From Arthrobacter sp. CJ23 (GTDB lineage: Bacteria; Actinomycetota; Actinomycetes; Actinomycetales; Micrococcaceae): a stretch of DNA of 64,000 bases. The position numbers were made by a program, and so were the translations under genes. The stretch is from positions 4,526,001-4,590,000 of the forward strand of contig NZ_CP102950.1 of NCBI RefSeq assembly GCF_024741795.1. Direction: 5' to 3'. Positions within the stretch are counted from its first letter, which is position 1; every line of letters starts with the position of its first letter. The notes under the pieces are model-generated. The model saw only the letters and a program-made list of their open reading frames with translations. It had not been told where the DNA came from and made no database searches. Of this stretch, positions 15,815 through 23,680 are shown one piece after another.

Positions 15815-15987
15815 GGCAGACGCCAAGCTCTGCCACTGCCCGGATTCCACTACTTTGTGGCAGAGACGGGGGACCCAGAGTCTCCGGGCCATGGCTTCCA
15901 TGCCGGCCCTAGGGGTGAAGCCGCAGCGCTACGCGCGCGGCCGGATGACCTCATCCGAATCCGACAGCTAACTCCGCAGGCGTTGAG
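15815..15987 (+). ncRNA. c-di-AMP riboswitch (ydaO/yuaA type)
   Basis: The segment carries the conserved blocks of the ydaO class in order: CGCCAAGCTCTGCC at 15821, GGGGGACCCAG around 15868, GGGGTGAAGCCG around 15912, and ATCCGAATCCGACAGCTAAC near 15954, followed by GCAGGCGT. P1 pairs CGCC (15821-15824) with GGCG (15979-15982). It ends about 12 nt before the GH16 start. In actinobacteria this class commonly controls cell-wall hydrolases, where c-di-AMP turns expression off. Confidence 0.88.
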
Positions 15988-15999
15988 AGGTATACGACC

Positions 16000-17121
16000 A
16001 TGTCTTCCAAGGATCAGTCGCGCCCTGAAGCGCGCCACAAAGCAAGCAATTCCACCCCGGCCACAGAGGGCAGGTCCCTGCTCAGCAGGGTCGCCCGCCA
16101 GGCCAAGCGCCCACGAAACATGGTGTTGTCGGCAGCCGTGGTGGCTGCCCTGCTGGGCAGCACCGCGTTCAGCCAGGCCTTCGACCAGTCCACAGCCTCG
16201 AGTGACCTGAGCCTGGCCTCCAGCACCTCAGGCAAGTCCGACCGCGCGCCGGGCCGGGCGAAGAACGCACAGGCACTGGCACCGACAACCGTGGCACCGG
16301 CCCCTACGGCCACTGCCACGGCGGCCCCCGCGCCCACCACGGAGGCCCCCTCCCCCACCGCAACCGCGCCAGCACCGGCACCCTCGCCGTCGTCGACGCC
16401 GACCGCTACCCAGACCACCACGGCCGCACCAGCACCCGCGCTCCCGGTCACCTCGTCGACGCCCATGCCCGTGGGGGTTCCCGGGGCCTGGACGATGGCG
16501 TTTGCCGATGAATTCAGCGGCACTTCGCTGGACACCAACAAGTGGTCCAACTGCTGGTTCTCCCCCACATGCGGAACCATGAACAAGGTCACCACGAGCC
16601 CCAGCAACGTCGCCGTCACCGGTGGCAACCTTGTCCTGTCCCTGAACTCGTCAACCTCCGGTTCGCTGGTTTCGACCAACCCGCGCGGCGGAGCTGGCAC
16701 CGGCTACGAGTTCACCACCGGCTATGTCGAGGCGCGTATCCGCTTCCCCGGTGATGGCACCAACCTCTACAACTGGCCCGCGTTCTGGACAAACGGCCAG
16801 TCATGGCCCGCAAACGGCGAAAATGACATCGCCGAGGTCCTCAGCGGCAAGATGACGGTGAACTACCACTCAACGTCGGGCGCCCACAACCAGGGGACAG
16901 TCCCCGGGGACTGGTCCAACAACTTCCACACCTTCGGCCTTCACCGGATGGCCAACTCCGCTGACGTCTACTTCGACGGCGTGAAGGTGAAGTCCTACGC
17001 CACTGACGACGGCGGCGCACCGCAGTACATCATCCTCAACGTCGGGGCGTCGGGAAGCAGCCCGGCCGCCTACGGTGCCGCGTCCCAGGTCCAGGTTGAT
17101 TACGTACGGGCCTGGAAGTAA
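16000..17121 (+). CDS. Secreted glycoside hydrolase family 16 glycanase
   Basis: This 373-residue protein has a cytosolic-side basic N-terminus, a membrane/signal segment (NMVLSAAVVAALLGSTAFSQAF, residues 40-61), an Ala/Thr/Pro-rich linker (about 85-160) and a GH16 beta-jellyroll domain (165-373). The catalytic motif ENDIAE (ExDxxE, E274/D276/E279) is intact, so it should cleave beta-1,3 or mixed-linkage glucans or a related polysaccharide with retention. The long N-terminus may keep it membrane-anchored. A c-di-AMP riboswitch sits directly upstream, GAGAGG lies 10 nt before the ATG, and a strong terminator follows. It opens the polysaccharide region. Confidence 0.9.
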   Translation: MSSKDQSRPEARHKASNSTPATEGRSLLSRVARQAKRPRNMVLSAAVVAALLGSTAFSQAFDQSTASSDLSLASSTSGKSDRAPGRAKNAQALAPTTVAPAPTATATAAPAPTTEAPSPTATAPAPAPSPSSTPTATQTTTAAPAPALPVTSSTPMPVGVPGAWTMAFADEFSGTSLDTNKWSNCWFSPTCGTMNKVTTSPSNVAVTGGNLVLSLNSSTSGSLVSTNPRGGAGTGYEFTTGYVEARIRFPGDGTNLYNWPAFWTNGQSWPANGENDIAEVLSGKMTVNYHSTSGAHNQGTVPGDWSNNFHTFGLHRMANSADVYFDGVKVKSYATDDGGAPQYIILNVGASGSSPAAYGAASQVQVDYVRAWK

Positions 17122-17139
17122 GCAGCAGGCTTGAAGGCA

Positions 17140-17173
17140 GGGGTCGACGGCGGTGAGAACCGCCGTCGACCCC
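17140..17173 (+). terminator. Terminator after GH16 gene
   Basis: A perfect 15-bp stem (GGGGTCGACGGCGGT) with a GAGA loop, 18 bp past the GH16 stop, followed by TCCTTT. Confidence 0.85.
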
Positions 17174-17208
17174 TCCTTTGCGTGAGCCGCATCACGTAGA
17201 ATCCTGCA

Positions 17209-18375
17209 ATGAAGCTTCTGTACATCACAGAAAGCGTGCCCAACCGGGACCCCATGCTGGGTGACGGCAGCTCCATGATTCCTTTCGAGCTCCTGCGGAA
17301 TCTGCCCGGGAACGTGGCCGTGACGCTTCTGACCTTCGCCGGACCGGTGGATGTGCCGGCCGAAATCCGCAACCGCTGCGATGCCGTGCACGTGCTGGCC
17401 ACCCGGAAGCGGATCTGGGCCACCCTGCTGTCAGGCTTTGGCCTCAATGGTCTGGGAAAGCACGAACGTTCCACCGCCGCAGCCCTTGCCTCCGCCTCGG
17501 AGCTGTCGGCGCAACATGATGCCACCCTGATCCACGGCCCTCATGCCCTGTTTCTGGCACATTCCGTCAGCGGACCGCTGGTTTTGCAGACGGTGGATCC
17601 CTGGTCGATCCGGGCCGCGATGGACACTGCCATTGCGCGGACACTGCGGCCCGCCTACCGCGCCCGGGAAATCCTGGCCCTGCTGGCCGAACGGCGCCTG
17701 CCGTCGCGGGCGCGGCTCCTCGCCGTGGGCGCCCAGGATGCCCTCGCATGGTCGGAACGGCTGGGGCGGTCGGTCGGACACATCCCCAACGGCGCCGAAC
17801 AGTCATTTCGCACAGGCACCACGCGGGACGTCCCCGTGGTGTGCTTTGTGGGCAGCCTCAACTACGGTCCCAATATTGACAGCGCGACCGTCCTGATCGG
17901 CAAGATCGCTCCGCTGGTGTGGCAGCAGGTTCCGGAGGCCAGGTTTGTGATCGCAGGGCGCCGTCCCGTGCCTTCGGTCCTTGCACTTGCGGGCCCCCGG
18001 GTAGAGGTCCTGGCGAATGTGCCCTCGGTCCTCGACGTGTTCCACTCTGCCGACGTGGCCGCCTTTCCCGACGAACACGGGGTGGGCATTCGGAACTCAG
18101 TGCGCGAAGCCCTGGCTGCAGGCCTTCCCGTCGTGGCGACACCTGTGGCCGCCCGCGAACAGGACCCGCACTCCCTGCTTGCCGTGGAAGGGGACACGCA
18201 AGGGTTCGTCGAACGGCTCGTTGGCCACCTGACCGAACGCGGCGGCCATGGCCAGGAGCCAGGCCACGGCCCGCTCCGGACCTGGAAAACCGTTGCCCAC
18301 GACTACCTTGACGAACTCGAGCGGGCCATCCAAGCCGCCGACCCAGGCCTGCCGCTCGGATCGCCGCAGGCATGA
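17209..18375 (+). CDS. Glycosyltransferase family 4 (group 1)
   Basis: This 388-residue GT-B enzyme has an N-terminal acceptor-side domain starting MKLLYITESVPNRDPMLGDGS. The C-terminal nucleotide-sugar domain contains VVCFVGSLNYGPNIDS, ARFVIAGRRP and the conserved EX7E-like block RNSVREALAAGLPVVATPVAARE, preceded by ADVAAFPDEHGVGI. It probably adds one sugar to a lipid-linked polysaccharide repeat. Its stop overlaps the flippase start (ATGA), so the two are coupled. Confidence 0.88.
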   Translation: MKLLYITESVPNRDPMLGDGSSMIPFELLRNLPGNVAVTLLTFAGPVDVPAEIRNRCDAVHVLATRKRIWATLLSGFGLNGLGKHERSTAAALASASELSAQHDATLIHGPHALFLAHSVSGPLVLQTVDPWSIRAAMDTAIARTLRPAYRAREILALLAERRLPSRARLLAVGAQDALAWSERLGRSVGHIPNGAEQSFRTGTTRDVPVVCFVGSLNYGPNIDSATVLIGKIAPLVWQQVPEARFVIAGRRPVPSVLALAGPRVEVLANVPSVLDVFHSADVAAFPDEHGVGIRNSVREALAAGLPVVATPVAAREQDPHSLLAVEGDTQGFVERLVGHLTERGGHGQEPGHGPLRTWKTVAHDYLDELERAIQAADPGLPLGSPQA

Positions 18376-19823
18376 TGCACCTTCCCGGGGACCTGGCCCG
18401 CACCGGCGTCCGGGGTGCCGTCTGGCAGGGACTGGCCTTCGCCTCCGGCAGGGTGATCGTCCTGGTGACCACCATCATCCTGGCTCGGCTCCTGTCCCCC
18501 CAGGAGTACGGTTTGGTGGCGCTGGCGCTGGTGCTCATGGCGTACGCCGAGACCATTGCCGATGCCGGGGTGGCACAGGCACTGGTCTACCTGCCGCGGA
18601 CGGGAGTCATGGCGCGCTCGGCCCTGCTGCTCTCGGTGGTGCTGGGCCTGGTCCTGGCTTCCGCGGCCGTCCTGGCTGCGCCCTGGATCGCCGGGGTCTT
18701 CAACCTTCCGGCAGCGGCATCCCTCATCCAGGTGCTGGGGGTTTCCGTGCTGGCCACGTCCTTCGGCGCAGTCCCGGAGGCCCTGCTGCGGCGCGAGCTT
18801 CAGTTCAAGCAGCTCACGGCAGCACCCGTGATCCGCGCCGCCACAATGGGCGCCGTGACACTCCCGCTCGCGTTTGCCGGCCATGGCGCCTGGTCACTTG
18901 CCATCGGCACGGCAGCGGGCTCGGTGGCGTACGCGGTCACCTGCTGGTTCCTGGTCCGGCGGCATGCGCCCTGGCAGATCTGGCGGGTGAGCGGGGACGC
19001 GCTCCGGGCCAACGTGAGGTTCGGCGCCCCGGTGGCCGGCAGCAGCCTGCTGGCCCGCCTGATCTTCGACGTCGACTATCTCATCATCGGTCTCTGGCTG
19101 GGGGCGCAGGCACTTGGGTACTACACCTTGGCTTTCCGGCTTCCCGAAGCCCTGATCCTCAACGTGTTTTTTGTGCTCTCCACCGTCCTGTTCCCGCTGT
19201 ACGCACAGGTCAGCGGCGATCCGGAGAGGCTCCGGGACGGCTACCTGAAGAGTGTCCAGATCCAGTCCCTGTACGGCGTCACCACGGGAGTGGGGCTGGC
19301 TGTGCTGGCACCGGTACTGGTGCCGTTGCTCTTCGGCCAAACGTGGATGGATGCCGTCCTTCCACTGGCGTTCCTTGCCCTGTATGCCGCGGCACGGTCG
19401 CTGGGTGCCGGCGCCAACGATGTCTATAAGGCGCTCGGCCGCCCAGGGCTCTCCGTCGGGGTTTCCGTCGTCCGGCTGGCGATCCTGGTGCCGGTCCTGT
19501 TGCTTGCCTCCCGATGGGGCATTGTGGGCATCGCCTGCGCCCAGCTGCTGGTGGCTCTGCTCTTTGCCTGCGGCATGCAGGCCGTCGCCGCCAGGGTGAT
19601 GAAGTTCCGGGCGCGCCGGCTGGTGCGCGCGGCCGTGCCCGGCGTCGTCTGCGGGGCAGCCGTGGCCGTGGCCGGTCTAGGCACCTTGGCAGCTCCGCTC
19701 CTCGGCCCTGTGGCGACCATCGCAGTGGTTGTGGTGACGGCCGTGGGCTTCGTCTACGCAATCCTGCGCCTGGGGTTCCCGTCCCTGCACTCTGAACTGC
19801 TGAAGCTGGTCCGCCGGTCCTAA
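18372..19823 (+). CDS. Wzx-type polysaccharide flippase (PST family)
   Basis: This 483-residue protein has about 12-14 membrane helices. The N-terminus (GVRGAVWQGLAFASGRVIVLVTTIILARLLSPQEYGLVALALVLMAYA) is the signature of the PST/oligosaccharide flippase family, which moves lipid-linked repeats across the membrane. It is coupled to the upstream GT4 gene, and its end overlaps the convergent APH-fold kinase gene by 4 nt. Together with the polymerase-like protein at 23628 it suggests a Wzx/Wzy-like pathway. Confidence 0.9.
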   Translation: MMHLPGDLARTGVRGAVWQGLAFASGRVIVLVTTIILARLLSPQEYGLVALALVLMAYAETIADAGVAQALVYLPRTGVMARSALLLSVVLGLVLASAAVLAAPWIAGVFNLPAAASLIQVLGVSVLATSFGAVPEALLRRELQFKQLTAAPVIRAATMGAVTLPLAFAGHGAWSLAIGTAAGSVAYAVTCWFLVRRHAPWQIWRVSGDALRANVRFGAPVAGSSLLARLIFDVDYLIIGLWLGAQALGYYTLAFRLPEALILNVFFVLSTVLFPLYAQVSGDPERLRDGYLKSVQIQSLYGVTTGVGLAVLAPVLVPLLFGQTWMDAVLPLAFLALYAAARSLGAGANDVYKALGRPGLSVGVSVVRLAILVPVLLLASRWGIVGIACAQLLVALLFACGMQAVAARVMKFRARRLVRAAVPGVVCGAAVAVAGLGTLAAPLLGPVATIAVVVVTAVGFVYAILRLGFPSLHSELLKLVRRS

Positions 19824-20863
19824 GGCAATACTGCCGCTCTGGTGCCCGGGTGCTTGGGCGAAGAACCAGTCACCGCATGGCGCCACAACCAGAAATCCCT
19901 GTCGGACATGACAGCCGAACGTACTTGGTCTGTTCCATGTCCAGGATCCGACTGGCCTTCCAGCCGATACGCCAACGTGGCTGCGGACCGGGCCCAGCTC
20001 GCGATGACCAGCTGGGGCAGCAGGCCTACGTCCACGCCCCGCAGCGCCAGATGCCTGGCAAGGTGCCCCAGTGCCCACCCGCGCGCGCCGAACGCCGCAT
20101 CATAGGCTCCAAGCTGGTCTTCGCGGGAAAAAGCGCGTTCGTTTGATTCGCTCAGGTACTGCAGGTAGAACACCAAGTCGTGGCCCGGAAGGCCATCGGT
20201 GCTGGACCGCTCCCAGTCCACCGCCTGCAGTTTGCCGTCGGCCTGCAGAAACAGGTTCGGGTGGCTCAAATCGCCGTGCTCCACAACGGCCGGCAGCTCC
20301 GCGGAACGCAAGGGCGCCAGCAACTCGTGGGTGTGTTCAACAAGCGCGTCGACCTCGGGTTCCGGGGACACCATGACGGAGAGGGCCTCCAGCGGACGGG
20401 TGATGGTCCGCTCGTACCAGCCCTGATTCTGCCGGGCCGATCGCAGACAGGGCAAGGCGTCGACAAAGTCTGCGCCCGCGCTGACGGCACCGGGCAAGTC
20501 AGCAGCGACCAGCCTCGGATCCAAGGGTGTTCCGGTCACTGCGGTTTCGACGAGGACGGTGTGGGCAGCGACTTCGCAGACGGACACCACCTCCGGGACA
20601 CCCATCGAGGGCCCCACTCCAGCGATCTTCAGCGCCCGCAGGACCTCGGCCTCGTGCCGCAGGCTGTCATTCTCGCCCGGCTGGCGGGGTACCTTGACGA
20701 CGAGGCCGGGTTCCTGGGATCCGGTCGCGAAGATCAGTGCCACCACGTGCCTGGATGTGACGAACCTGGGCGTGAGCAGCACACTTTCCCAGCGCCTGCC
20801 CATGTATTTTTCCAGCCCGAACTCCTGGTAATGCTCTTCAAGGAAACGGTCAAAGAAGTTCAA
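19820..20863 (-). CDS. APH-fold phosphotransferase in polysaccharide operon
   Basis: This 347-residue protein has the aminoglycoside-phosphotransferase/choline-kinase fold. LVVKVPRQPGENDSLRHEAEVL supplies the ATP-binding lobe Lys and Glu, HGDLSHPNLFL near residue 195 is Brenner's motif with the catalytic Asp, and LQAVDWERS contains the metal-binding Asp. The gene ends a polysaccharide operon and overlaps the preceding fusion gene by 4 nt, so it probably phosphorylates a sugar or lipid-linked glycan intermediate and is not an antibiotic-resistance gene. The substrate is unknown. Confidence 0.8.
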   Translation of the reverse strand: MNFFDRFLEEHYQEFGLEKYMGRRWESVLLTPRFVTSRHVVALIFATGSQEPGLVVKVPRQPGENDSLRHEAEVLRALKIAGVGPSMGVPEVVSVCEVAAHTVLVETAVTGTPLDPRLVAADLPGAVSAGADFVDALPCLRSARQNQGWYERTITRPLEALSVMVSPEPEVDALVEHTHELLAPLRSAELPAVVEHGDLSHPNLFLQADGKLQAVDWERSSTDGLPGHDLVFYLQYLSESNERAFSREDQLGAYDAAFGARGWALGHLARHLALRGVDVGLLPQLVIASWARSAATLAYRLEGQSDPGHGTDQVRSAVMSDRDFWLWRHAVTGSSPKHPGTRAAVLP

Positions 20864-22830
20864 AGCGGCTCCTCGTCCAGGGGGCGCCCGTCCAGGGGGC
20901 GCCCGTCCAGGGGGCGCCCGTCCAGGGGGCGCCCGTCCAGGGGGCGCCCGTCCAGGGGGCGCCCGTCCAGGGGGCGCCCGTCGAGCGGACGACGACCCAG
21001 GACGCTTCCTTCCGGGATGGCCAGGTCAAACAGGTGCAGCGTGAAGGCCAGACGTGCTGCGAAGGCCTTGCTTGCTCCGAAACGGACGTCCCGGTGGAGG
21101 GCCAGGGTGTGCCCGATCGCGGCGGCAGACGCCACTGGCACAATGCGCGCTGTACGGTCCAGCGTCGGCGCGTTCCAGTAGACGCCGACGTCCTGGAAGC
21201 CGGCCCGGATCAGGGCACGCTTCCAGCCTTTCAGGGTGCGGGGCCCCGAGCGGCGCAGCAGTGAGCGCCGGACCTCCACGCACATCCAACCGCCCGGTTC
21301 CAGCGCTGCCGCCGCGCTCCTGAAAAGGGCCAGGTCGGGGACGGCGAGCAGCACCACCTCGTAGCCCTTGCCCTGCTCACCGTCATGTCCTGGGCGGATC
21401 ACACCAGCCTCCGGGTCAAGCAGGCGGAGAGCAGATTCCCTTTCCGGGCCCACGGCGCCGCCATACCCCACGGTCCGGGGCAGCAGGTCCGGCAGAAGGA
21501 ACCGCCAGTCAAGGAGTCTCCACAGGTGCAGCGACAGGGCTGCTGCCGGGGCTTCCGCGGCGGCCCCGGCTCCCGGTGTGAGCCGGCGCCATACGATCCC
21601 GGTCGCCTGCCTCCGGACCAGCTCTTGGGGCTGGGCGGCGTCGATGAGGCTGCTCCCCGGCAGGCGGTCAGCCAGCGTCCGGTAGGCCCGCCGCCAGCCC
21701 TCCAGGATGGCGGCGGAATGCTCACCCTTCCTGCCGAACATGACGTCGCCAGGAGCGTCCAGGACCAACAGGATGTCCGGGTCCTGGACCACTGTGAAGG
21801 CAAGGGAGTTGGTGGCTTTGTGCACGGCGCCGCCGTCACCGGAACCGGGCAGGAGGGCGTCGTAGGCCACCCGGTCCATGAGGACCAGCCGGCCCAGGAG
21901 GCTGTAGGCCCTGGCCACCAGCCCGCCCCGGATGAGCCGGAGGACCTTCTTGGCTGTACGCCAACCCGGAATCCGCTCAAACCGGGCATCCCAGGGACCG
22001 GCCCCCCACATGCCCATGTACACGTACTTGGTGGGCAAGGGTATGGCCGCCTGAAGCCCATGGAGCAAGGTGGTTTTGCCCGCGCCATCGGGGCCCATCA
22101 CGCCCAACACCGGCCCGCGGCCCCGAAGCCTGGCACCGAGCAGGCGCAGTCCGGTGTTCCTGGCGGCGATCAGCCGCGGCACCGCCGAACCGCCGGCCCA
22201 TGCGGATTTCATCCGGGCGGCCATGGCCTGAACGCCGTCAAAGCCGCCAGACAGCACCAGGTCCAGCACGTGGGCGGCCGTGCCCGGTCCGATGCGGCGG
22301 TCGATAAGGCCCGCGACGGCGTCGCCAGGCGATGCTACCTCAGCCGCCTTCCGGGCGGCGTCGATCTTTTGCGGTGAAATCTGCCCCTTGTCCAGGACCA
22401 GATGGAGCAGCTGCAGCCATGCTTGGTCAGCGGGTGCGGGGAGCCACACCGGCCCCTGGTGCACCCGCCGCGCCAAACAACCGGAGGCCCATGGGGTCTT
22501 CAGTTGCTGGTGGGGCCCGAAGGCAATATCCGAGACAACGTCCAGCTTGACCCAGAAGTCCTCGCCGGCGGAGTAGCAGAAGTAGAAGCGGTGGGTGCCG
22601 TGGCCGGGCGCGTGGACCCTGCAGAAACCTGCGGAGGCAAGCAGCCCGTCCAGCCGGGGCAGCAATTGCCGGGCCACCAGCAGATCCACGTCCCCGGACG
22701 GCCGGGCCAGATCGTCTTCTCCCCGCAGCAGGAGCCAGGGAAGTCCGGCGCCGTCCAGGGCGTGCAAGGCAGCGGCGAGGTTCGGCTCCGTGACGGGCCC
22801 TTGCTCCACGGCGCTAGGGGGCGTAGGCAT
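20860..22830 (-). CDS. Fusion: nucleotidyltransferase / thymidylate-kinase-like / methyltransferase-like
   Basis: The 656-residue product shows three regions. Residues about 20-130 resemble NTP_transf_5-type nucleotidyltransferases (LLLRGEDDLARPSGDVDLLV, with the SGDVDLL acidic pair). Residues about 240-430 are a P-loop kinase domain (GVMGPDGAGKTTLLHGL, Walker A near 248) resembling thymidylate kinase, with a DPDILLVLDAPGDVMFGRKGEH segment. Residues about 480-610 resemble a degenerate class-I methyltransferase (VVLLAVPDLALF, LEPGGWMCVEVRRSLLRR, GFQDVGVYWNAPTLDRTARIVPV). The C-terminus is (GRPLD)7, encoded by a 15-bp minisatellite. ATG 22830 is preferred to the open frame to 23100 because it overlaps the upstream GH16 end by only 17 nt. 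It probably modifies a sugar or lipid precursor. Confidence 0.75.
   Translation of the reverse strand: MPTPPSAVEQGPVTEPNLAAALHALDGAGLPWLLLRGEDDLARPSGDVDLLVARQLLPRLDGLLASAGFCRVHAPGHGTHRFYFCYSAGEDFWVKLDVVSDIAFGPHQQLKTPWASGCLARRVHQGPVWLPAPADQAWLQLLHLVLDKGQISPQKIDAARKAAEVASPGDAVAGLIDRRIGPGTAAHVLDLVLSGGFDGVQAMAARMKSAWAGGSAVPRLIAARNTGLRLLGARLRGRGPVLGVMGPDGAGKTTLLHGLQAAIPLPTKYVYMGMWGAGPWDARFERIPGWRTAKKVLRLIRGGLVARAYSLLGRLVLMDRVAYDALLPGSGDGGAVHKATNSLAFTVVQDPDILLVLDAPGDVMFGRKGEHSAAILEGWRRAYRTLADRLPGSSLIDAAQPQELVRRQATGIVWRRLTPGAGAAAEAPAAALSLHLWRLLDWRFLLPDLLPRTVGYGGAVGPERESALRLLDPEAGVIRPGHDGEQGKGYEVVLLAVPDLALFRSAAAALEPGGWMCVEVRRSLLRRSGPRTLKGWKRALIRAGFQDVGVYWNAPTLDRTARIVPVASAAAIGHTLALHRDVRFGASKAFAARLAFTLHLFDLAIPEGSVLGRRPLDGRPLDGRPLDGRPLDGRPLDGRPLDGRPLDGRPLDEEPL
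20875..20994. repeat. 15-bp minisatellite at the 3' end of the fusion gene
   Basis: Seven perfect tandem copies of GTCCAGGGGGCGCCC (20875-20979) and one degenerate copy (20980-20994). In the minus frame each unit encodes GRPLD. The 15-bp length preserves the frame, so copy-number change would lengthen or shorten the tail without a frameshift. Confidence 0.95.
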
Positions 22831-23680
22831 ACTGCACCACCCAGTCGATCTGCAGGTGCCCGGACACGGCGGCCTCGGGGAAGTCCCGGCTGGCACGGTC
22901 GGACGTCTCCGCCTGAAGCGTCCAGCGCATGGGGGTGTCGGGGACTCCCGAGGGAACCGTCGTCTGGTCGATGAGTGCGCCGTCCATGAACCAGCTGACG
23001 TTCCCGGGGGTCCATTCCGTCGTGGCCACATGCCAATCGCCCGGTCCGCCCGGCGCAAAGGTGCGGCGTGGCGGATCGAATTCCATGGCCCCGTTGGCAA
23101 AGGATCCCTTTATGGCCGACGCACCATAGAGCGGCCCGTCGAGGCTGCCCTCGGGCCAGTCAATTTCGCCTTCGTTCCAGTTGTCGCTGGCCGGCCACAG
23201 CAGGAAGGCAATTTTGTAGCCTGGCATGGGGTCATAGCGGAACCTGATTGAGTACCGGCCGTATTTCTGTCCGGTGTATCCAAAGGGGATGACGCTCGCA
23301 ACCTGCGGTCCGCCGTCGGCTGTGTGCAGGAAATAGTCAAGCCGGCCATCGGCGACCGAGAGCACCGAATCAGGCGCATAGGTGCCTCTGCCCGAGGAAT
23401 CAGTGAATCCGGAGTACCCGTTCACTTCAGGCCCGTACACGTCCTCCACGTGCCCGAAGGGCGCCGGCGTGGCGAAGTCCTGGGCCCCGGTCTGCTTCCA
23501 TCCCGGGAGGTCACCCACGGGCATTCCGGAGGGACTGTCCGCCGAACGCAGGAACATCACCCCGGCAACGGCAAGGACAACCATGACTGCCAGCGATCCG
23601 AGGACGGCTTTCCGGGATCCGGGACGGCTAGCCCGTTCCTTCGAACTTGTAAATACGGACCGTACTGTTACTAAAGACAT
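22814..23680 (-). CDS. Membrane-anchored GH16-type glycanase or lyase-like protein
   Basis: The 288-residue product has a basic N-terminus, one membrane helix (AVLGSLAVMVVLAVAGVMFL, residues 25-45) and an extracellular jellyroll domain. The GH16 catalytic motif is present as EGEIDWPEG (E-x-D-x-x-E) near residue 170. It probably trims or links the polysaccharide made by the surrounding enzymes. ATG 23680 was chosen because AAAGGAGA lies 11 nt upstream; it overlaps the upstream membrane-protein gene by 53 nt. Confidence 0.82.
   Translation of the reverse strand: MSLVTVRSVFTSSKERASRPGSRKAVLGSLAVMVVLAVAGVMFLRSADSPSGMPVGDLPGWKQTGAQDFATPAPFGHVEDVYGPEVNGYSGFTDSSGRGTYAPDSVLSVADGRLDYFLHTADGGPQVASVIPFGYTGQKYGRYSIRFRYDPMPGYKIAFLLWPASDNWNEGEIDWPEGSLDGPLYGASAIKGSFANGAMEFDPPRRTFAPGGPGDWHVATTEWTPGNVSWFMDGALIDQTTVPSGVPDTPMRWTLQAETSDRASRDFPEAAVSGHLQIDWVVQYAYAP

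Noticed and set aside
19820..20863. Aminoglycoside resistance phosphotransferase
   Set aside because: The fold fits, but its position in a polysaccharide operon with translational coupling argues for glycan or lipid phosphorylation.
20875..20994. Possible CRISPR array
   Set aside because: The units are contiguous 15-mers with no spacers, and they lie in a coding frame.
20180..21181. Plus-strand frame ending in RGRPS repeats
   Set aside because: It is antisense to the APH kinase and fusion genes. Its repeats come from the same minisatellite read on the other strand.
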